From contig USOX01000022.1 in NCBI GenBank assembly GCA_900556485.1, positions 1-46,605 of the forward strand: DNA of 46,605 bases, given 5' to 3'. The notes beneath the pieces were generated by a model. It did not search any database and was not told the DNA's origin. It worked only from the letters and a program-made list of their open reading frames with translations. Source of the stretch: an uncultured Dysgonomonas sp. GTDB lineage: Bacteria; Bacteroidota; Bacteroidia; Bacteroidales; Dysgonomonadaceae. This document shows positions 42,142 to 46,605 of the stretch, in pieces (position 1 is the first letter of the stretch; every line of letters begins with the position of its first letter). Made by a program: the position numbers and the translations under genes.

Positions 42142-42753
42142 TTAATTTGTTATATTGTCTAATTCTTGTTTTAGTTCCAATAGCCGTTCCCTATAACTTT
42201 CTGCTTTTCTTGCATTATTGATCTCCTTTTCCAATTCTTGCATTGCACGTTGAGCATAACCATTATAATACAACGCTTTTATCTCGGGGATATTCAAACT
42301 GGTTTTGTTTAATAATTCATTTAAAATATCTTTCTCCGACTGAAATTTATTAAGAAAAGGATGTACATACTTCACAAAGATCTGCTCTATTTTGAGGTAA
42401 ATTTTATCAACATCTGTTTCTTCATTGATATCATACCATGTATCATTGGTATTCATCAAACTTCCAATCCTCTCTCTTATCGTACAGTTATATTCCTTAA
42501 ATTTATCGCCGGGCGATTGACTGAAATATTGATAAACTTTTTCAGAAAATATACCGACATTTACAGTAAAATGGATATTTTCTTTATTGTAGAACATACT
42601 TTTCTGAAAATTGACAATCTTTCCCCAGCCTTCTTCCGAATTATAATAACGGAAATTATTACCTGACTTTTTATATCCCATTGCTTTGAAGGGAGGCCAG
42701 ATAATTTTCGAAACCATATAGTCAAATTTCCTCTCTGTTTCAGTTTTTGCCAT
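42142..42753 (-). CDS. DUF4304 family protein
   Basis: A 203-residue cytoplasmic protein of the DUF4304 type: FDYMVSKIIWPPFKAMGYKK at the start, NNFRYYNSEEGWGKIVNFQK and FTVNVGIFSEKVYQYF follow the family's usual course. The C-terminal 60 residues form a charged coiled coil (MQELEKEINNARKAESYRER). Family function is unknown. It lies between ribBA and the aminotransferase gene on the same strand, with a repeat-rich 156-bp gap upstream. Confidence 0.8.
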   Translation of the reverse strand: MAKTETERKFDYMVSKIIWPPFKAMGYKKSGNNFRYYNSEEGWGKIVNFQKSMFYNKENIHFTVNVGIFSEKVYQYFSQSPGDKFKEYNCTIRERIGSLMNTNDTWYDINEETDVDKIYLKIEQIFVKYVHPFLNKFQSEKDILNELLNKTSLNIPEIKALYYNGYAQRAMQELEKEINNARKAESYRERLLELKQELDNITN

Positions 42754-42788
42754 ACCTGAGACAAAATAGAATATTTATTTTATTTTAT

Positions 42789-42841
42789 AAAAAGTGACAA
42801 AGGTGACACCTATTTGTTACTTTTTTATTGTAACCTTTTTC
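42789..42841. repeat. Dispersed GTGACAAA repeat, copy C
   Basis: AAAAAGTGACAAAGGTGACA, then TGTTACTTTTT and TTGTAACCTTTTT. The first part matches copy A (8271) and the last part matches copy B (8398). Confidence 0.65.
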
Positions 42842-42865
42842 CTCCCCTTTTTTATTTCACCGAGA

Positions 42866-42879
42866 GTCCCCCTTGGGGG
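42866..42879. repeat. C-rich palindrome TCCCCC-TT-GGGGGA
   Basis: A 14-bp palindrome followed by TTTAAGGGGC, in the gap between ribBA and the DUF4304 gene. It is much richer in GC than its surroundings and may be a REP-like intergenic repeat or a terminator after ribBA. Confidence 0.45.
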
Positions 42880-42909
42880 ATTTAAGGGGCTCTATATAGA
42901 TAAACTTTC

Positions 42910-44127
42910 TCAATCAACATTATTCAGGTTATGCCCCATACGTTCCTTTTTAGTATGCATATAGAACTCATTATATTTATTTGGTTCTATTTCAAGAGGT
43001 ACGTTTTCAACCACAGTCAGACCAAAAGATTCAAGCCCTTTACGTTTTACAGGGTTATTCGTCATTAGGCGCATTTTAGAAACATTTAATTCGCGCAGAA
43101 TAGCAGAACCTACACCATAGTCACGTTCGTCGGCACGATAACCCAAATGCAGATTAGCATCTACAGTATCATAACCTTCTTCCTGTAGCTTATAAGCCTC
43201 CATTTTTGCCATCAGACCTATACCACGGCCTTCCTGATTAAGATAAACTATCACACCTTTACCTTCTTTCTCTATGGTTTGCATAGCTTTATGTAATTGC
43301 TCACCACACTCGCAGCGGCAAGAGCCAAGTATATCACCCGTCATGCACGAAGAGTGTACGCGTACAAGCACAGGCTCATCTTTTTTCCATTCACCTTTTA
43401 TCAGAGCCATATGTTCCAGTCCGTTCGACTTTTGTTTGAATGGGATAAGTTTGAAATCTCCATATGCAGTTGGCATTTTCACTTTTACACCTCTTTCTAT
43501 GATAGATTCTCTTTCGAGTCTGTAACGGATCAGGTCAGCAACAGATATTAATTTGAGATTATATTTGTCTGCCATTTCCCTGAGTTCGGGCAATCTGGCC
43601 ATTTCACCATCTTCTTTTTTTATTTCGATAAGTACTCCGGCAGGATACAATCCGGCCAATCGAGCCAGGTCAACAGCAGCTTCAGTATGCCCCACGCGAC
43701 TCAGTACTCCTTTCTCTTTTGCCCGAAGCGGAAAAATATGCCCCGGACGACCAAAATCTTCCGGCTTGGTATCACTTTTGGTCAGGGCTAATATTGTTTG
43801 TGCCCTATCGTATGCGGATATTCCGGTAGTCACTCCGTTTTTTAATAAATCTATAGATACAGTGAACGGTGTAGCATGGGTAGCAGTATTATTTGTAACC
43901 ATCATAGGTAGGTCAAGTTCATCACATCTTTCTGCAGTCAGAGGTGTGCAAATAAGCCCTCTGGCATGAGTTTCCATAAAGTTTACCTTTTCAGGAGTGA
44001 TGGCTTCTGCTGCAATGATAAGGTCGCCTTCATTCTCACGGTCTTCGTCGTCTACAACAATTACAAAATTCCCTTTTCTTATTTCTTCTATAGCTTCTTC
44101 TACTGTATCTAATTTTATTTTGTCCAT
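42910..44127 (-). CDS. ribBA: RibBA, DHBP synthase / GTP cyclohydrolase II
   Basis: A 405-residue fused enzyme for the two entry steps of riboflavin synthesis. The N-terminal DHBP synthase (1-205) makes the four-carbon unit from ribulose 5-phosphate and has [16 protein letters not shown] (26-41), [10 protein letters not shown] and [16 protein letters not shown]. The C-terminal GTP cyclohydrolase II (about 210-405) has the zinc cysteines C261, C272 and C274 with the E. coli RibA spacing ([16 protein letters not shown]), and [20 protein letters not shown] for catalysis. All key residues are present, so both halves should be active. I see no FMN riboswitch in the 151-bp upstream gap. Confidence 0.96.
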   Translation of the reverse strand: MDKIKLDTVEEAIEEIRKGNFVIVVDDEDRENEGDLIIAAEAITPEKVNFMETHARGLICTPLTAERCDELDLPMMVTNNTATHATPFTVSIDLLKNGVTTGISAYDRAQTILALTKSDTKPEDFGRPGHIFPLRAKEKGVLSRVGHTEAAVDLARLAGLYPAGVLIEIKKEDGEMARLPELREMADKYNLKLISVADLIRYRLERESIIERGVKVKMPTAYGDFKLIPFKQKSNGLEHMALIKGEWKKDEPVLVRVHSSCMTGDILGSCRCECGEQLHKAMQTIEKEGKGVIVYLNQEGRGIGLMAKMEAYKLQEEGYDTVDANLHLGYRADERDYGVGSAILRELNVSKMRLMTNNPVKRKGLESFGLTVVENVPLEIEPNKYNEFYMHTKKERMGHNLNNVD

Positions 44128-44184
44128 AGCTTGTTTATTAAATAAAATTCCAAGATTTCATGTTTCAAGGTTTAAAAATCAGTT

Positions 44185-44213
44185 CAAAATTATATATCTA
44201 AAAAACTGTACAA
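44185..44213 (-). promoter_or_regulatory. Candidate promoter of ribBA
   Basis: The minus strand has TAATTTTG (44192-44185) fitting TAnnTTTG, with TTG (44213-44211) 18 bp upstream. The ATG is about 58 bp downstream. Confidence 0.55.
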
Positions 44214-44230
44214 AGAATTCGTGGGACAAC

Positions 44231-44271
44231 AAAATCATGAAATTTTGAAATATGAAATTTTGAAATCCAAA
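44231..44271. repeat. TGAAATTTTGAAAT-type intergenic repeats
   Basis: Tandem near-copies ATGAAATTTTGAAATATG and AAATTTTGAAATCCAAA. They resemble the 17-bp repeat at 10116 and 40893. A reverse-oriented echo (GATTTCATGTTTCAAGG) lies at 44153-44170. Confidence 0.45.
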
Positions 44272-44278
44272 TACTTTT

Positions 44279-46315
44279 TTAATCCTTTATGATCTGTACT
44301 TCTTTTATATCTGCCACCATCCGCTTCTTGACAAAGAAGAACATTGCGGGGTAACAGATAAGTGATACTACTGTTACAATAGTATGATATATCCGTTTTC
44401 TACTCTTTATATTTTTATAAAAAGCAAAATAGTATGTAACAGAACGGATAAATAGCAGCAAGTATGCAATACCTACTATTTTGAATATTACACCTGTACT
44501 CAATATAATAAGGGATAATAATGTCAATACATAAGTAATGTTGGCAAACAGAGAATTTGAACAATAGTAGTCATATATTGCATTTGCATATCTTGTATCT
44601 TGCCTGTTCAGTATATCATCAAGCTCAGCCCCGCGTTCTTTTAATAGGCTCAATGCGGCTAGCTGCATATTCTTATTATACCCTTCGTATTTATGAAAGT
44701 TTTGGATAACATCTCTTAGTTTATCACTATCCATAGCTTGCAAGCCAACAAGGAAGTTCGGTTCAATATTAAGTTCAGATATAGCCGGTATCTCTCTGAG
44801 CATTCTGTTTCGTTCTGCTGCTGTAACTTTTGGTGGACTCTTGATAAATAATGCCTTACGGAAGAATTTACCATATGCCTCAGGATTGAATAACGCAGAA
44901 TCGTTCATTGCTTTGTAGGTAAGGAACACCCCTAACGGAAACAGTGCAACCGAACTAAGCCACATTCCTTGCCATACATCCCAAACACCATCACGGGCCA
45001 TTTTATATCCCACATTATCAATAATATAATATACTATGAATAATGCAACAGATACAACCACAGGCATACCAAGCCCGCCTTTACGGATAATAGCACCTAA
45101 TGGTGCGCCTATAAAGAAGAAGATGAGGCAGGCAAATGAATACACAAACTTACGGTGCCATTCTACTTTGTGCATCCGTATATTTCGTTGCAGATTCATC
45201 TTTTGGGTAGATTCTATAATATTGAATCTGTTATTCTCCGATTCGCTTGCCGCTGTAGAATAAAATTGCGACAATTCAGCTCTGGTAAAGGTATGCAATA
45301 GGGAATCGAAATTGACTTTCCCTACCTGTTCCTTTTCTATTTCCTTTTCTTCAGTTTCACCGTTTTTATAGGAATCATTGTTTCGGTACGATAAATAGGT
45401 ATGTCTGGCTATTGCATTCCGGTCACGGATATTTATACTATCCAGATATATACCCATCGAATCTATTGATTCTTCCAGTTTCGTAATATTTTTCGAAATC
45501 TGCGTTCCTTCAAGACTCGATTCATCCATCCTGTCGAAACCTCCGTCGAATGGTATTATTATTTCTTTTCTTTTGAAATTTTCCCTTGCGTATGGTATAA
45601 AATCATTATTATTACTACGGCTATTTGCTTTGTTTCCAATTCCGGATTGTTTATCATTGGCAAACTGCTGTCCGTAATACAAATTAAGTAACAAGAAGTC
45701 TTTATCTTCAGATACTTGCATCGTTCCCGAGTCACAAACAATAATAGTCATGTTATCAGAACCTTTAGATCGGTCGTATATCATAACATCATATAGCATT
45801 TTGGTTTCAGGATTCTTTTTCTTTACATATAAGCTATATTTGTCTATACCACTGTAAAAAGAGCCTTCAGGTATATCCAGCTCTGGCGATTTTTGCTTAA
45901 TAGAGATTAATAATGCCCTGAATTTTACCTGTATACGCGGCATTGCTTCATTTTGGAAAAAGAATACACCTATAGCAATACCGGCTACCAGTATGATCAG
46001 AGGCTTCATTGCTTTTAACAGGGAAACTCCGGCCGCTTTTATAGCCAATAACTCCATCCGTTCACCCAGATTACCAAAAGCCATAAGTGAAGCCAGAAGT
46101 AAAGACAATGGAAGCGCCATTGGTATAAGTGTCAGAGCAGCATATAGGAATAATTCTGCCAGTACGGTATTTTCAAGTCCTTTACCAACAAAGTCTTCCA
46201 CATACTTCCATATAAACTGCATTAATACAATAAACAGACATATAGCAAATGTCATAAAAAAGACAGGAAGGAATGTCTGTATTAGAAATGTATATAGTCG
46301 TTTTACCTTAAGCAT
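44279..46315 (-). CDS. LptF/LptG-family lipopolysaccharide export permease
   Basis: A 678-residue inner-membrane protein. The frame is open from a TTG at 46330; I choose the ATG at 46315, where MLKVKRLYTFLIQTFLPVFFMTFAICLF starts. The N-terminal part (three membrane segments within about 110 residues, with LPLSLLLASLMAFGNLGERMELLAIKAAGVS) is the hallmark of YjgP/YjgQ (LptF/G). A large periplasmic beta-jellyroll part (about 125-370) follows, then membrane segments near 393-470. An extra C-terminal stretch of some 200 residues ends in two more hydrophobic segments (about 590-650), longer than the 360 residues of proteobacterial LptF but usual in Bacteroidales. By family, it extracts lipopolysaccharide from the inner membrane with LptB. 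Confidence 0.92.
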   Translation of the reverse strand: MLKVKRLYTFLIQTFLPVFFMTFAICLFIVLMQFIWKYVEDFVGKGLENTVLAELFLYAALTLIPMALPLSLLLASLMAFGNLGERMELLAIKAAGVSLLKAMKPLIILVAGIAIGVFFFQNEAMPRIQVKFRALLISIKQKSPELDIPEGSFYSGIDKYSLYVKKKNPETKMLYDVMIYDRSKGSDNMTIIVCDSGTMQVSEDKDFLLLNLYYGQQFANDKQSGIGNKANSRSNNNDFIPYARENFKRKEIIIPFDGGFDRMDESSLEGTQISKNITKLEESIDSMGIYLDSINIRDRNAIARHTYLSYRNNDSYKNGETEEKEIEKEQVGKVNFDSLLHTFTRAELSQFYSTAASESENNRFNIIESTQKMNLQRNIRMHKVEWHRKFVYSFACLIFFFIGAPLGAIIRKGGLGMPVVVSVALFIVYYIIDNVGYKMARDGVWDVWQGMWLSSVALFPLGVFLTYKAMNDSALFNPEAYGKFFRKALFIKSPPKVTAAERNRMLREIPAISELNIEPNFLVGLQAMDSDKLRDVIQNFHKYEGYNKNMQLAALSLLKERGAELDDILNRQDTRYANAIYDYYCSNSLFANITYVLTLLSLIILSTGVIFKIVGIAYLLLFIRSVTYYFAFYKNIKSRKRIYHTIVTVVSLICYPAMFFFVKKRMVADIKEVQIIKD

Positions 46316-46339
46316 GTATATGTTATTCAAAATCGACTA

Positions 46340-46347
46340 CAAAAGTA
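46340..46347 (-). promoter_or_regulatory. Candidate -7 box of the LptF/G-like gene
   Basis: The minus strand reads TACTTTTG, fitting TAnnTTTG, 24 bp upstream of the ATG at 46315. Confidence 0.5.
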
Positions 46348-46482
46348 GTAAAAAGAAAAATGTTAAGGCTATATAAAACCGTGAAAGATGCTTGTCTTAA
46401 ATTTTATTAGCTATTTTTCTTCTGTAAATAAAGGTCTTAGATTTTGGTGTAAAATATTTTTTAGATTTTTTCTCTTTATGTC

Positions 46483-46513
46483 TTGTAATATCAAAAATAA
46501 TACCCTATTTTTG
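46483..46513 (+). promoter_or_regulatory. Promoter of tRNA-Met
   Basis: TTG (46483-46485), 20 bp, then TATTTTTG (46506-46513): a full match to the Bacteroidetes promoter pattern, 19 bp before the tRNA 5' end. Confidence 0.75.
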
Positions 46514-46532
46514 CACCCGCAAAGATGATGAT

Positions 46533-46605
46533 GGCGGGATAGCTCAGATGGTTAGAGCGCATGATTCATAATCATGAGGTCCCGAGTTCAATTCTCGGTC
46601 CCGCT
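46533..46605 (+). tRNA. tRNA-Met(CAU), cut at the window end
   Basis: The acceptor GGCGGGA pairs with TCCCGCT (first pair G-T), the D-stem is GCTC/GAGC, the anticodon stem CATGA/TCATG carries the loop TTCATAA with anticodon CAT, and the T-stem is CCGAG/CTCGG. Only the discriminator base lies beyond the window. The first-pair G-T and the missing initiator features (no GGG/CCC pairs in the anticodon stem) point to an elongator; a tRNA-Ile with modified CAU cannot be excluded by eye. Confidence 0.92.

Noticed and set aside
43553..43969. 138-codon open frame antisense to ribBA
   Set aside because: ribBA is intact with all catalytic motifs; the antisense frame is a by-product of its codon use.
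44128..44278. FMN riboswitch upstream of ribBA
   Set aside because: The gap is only 151 bp of AT-rich repeats without the conserved multi-helix FMN core.

Overview
The window looks like chromosomal DNA of a low-GC member of the Bacteroidales, most likely a Dysgonomonas-like species (inference from gene content, not from a marker gene). Pointers are a SusC/SusD-centred polysaccharide utilisation locus (PUL), lipoproteins with the acidic stretch after the lipid cysteine that marks surface export, a DUF4494 gene beside yggS and an OxyR-type regulator, a BlaI/BlaR1 pair whose peptidase carries TonB-plug-like repeats, and promoters of the Bacteroidetes type (TAnnTTTG at -7, TTG near -33).

Layout. 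(1) 1-1676 is an eroded accessory patch abutting the 3' end of a tRNA-Ala(GGC) gene: a nonsense-broken excisionase-like gene, a small intact relative, a fragment resembling a phage AntA/AntB antirepressor, palindromes sharing a GGAA/TTCC core, and three 58-bp tandem repeats. (2) 1677-6221 is housekeeping: tRNA-Ala, the DUF4494-yggS-oxyR operon, a Nudix hydrolase, and an HAD phosphatase-FkbM methyltransferase pair. (3) 6328-27652 is one large envelope/export region: blaI-blaR1 on the minus strand, a 529-bp regulatory gap, then tolC, an HlyD-type adaptor, two FtsX-like permeases, one ATPase and three more permeases on the plus strand, ended by a higBA toxin-antitoxin pair and an NtrB/NtrC-type two-component system. 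(4) 27845-40721 is a PUL: a membrane-spanning SusR-like regulator, SusC, SusD, a GH30 enzyme, a surface glycan-binding lipoprotein, a GH5 enzyme and a GH3 enzyme. The set resembles known fungal beta-1,6-glucan loci. (5) 40932-46605 is housekeeping again: a PLP aminotransferase, a DUF4304 protein, ribBA, an LptF/LptG-family permease and a tRNA-Met(CAU) cut by the window end.

The most interesting part is the control region 8235-8763. Two 16-bp perfect inverted repeats bracket the -7 box of a candidate blaI promoter, which suggests BlaI autorepression. About 150 bp away a -24 element TTGGCAC with a near-consensus -12 element stands before tolC, which suggests sigma-54 control by the NtrC-type regulator encoded at the far end of the same cluster. 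The export cluster therefore appears to sit between two signalling systems, and it has five permeases for a single ATPase.

A second notable structure is the higBA pair. It is bracketed by a 27-bp direct repeat (26/27 identical) of the 3' end of the fifth permease gene, as if the module had arrived there by an event that duplicated or regenerated the end of the gene.
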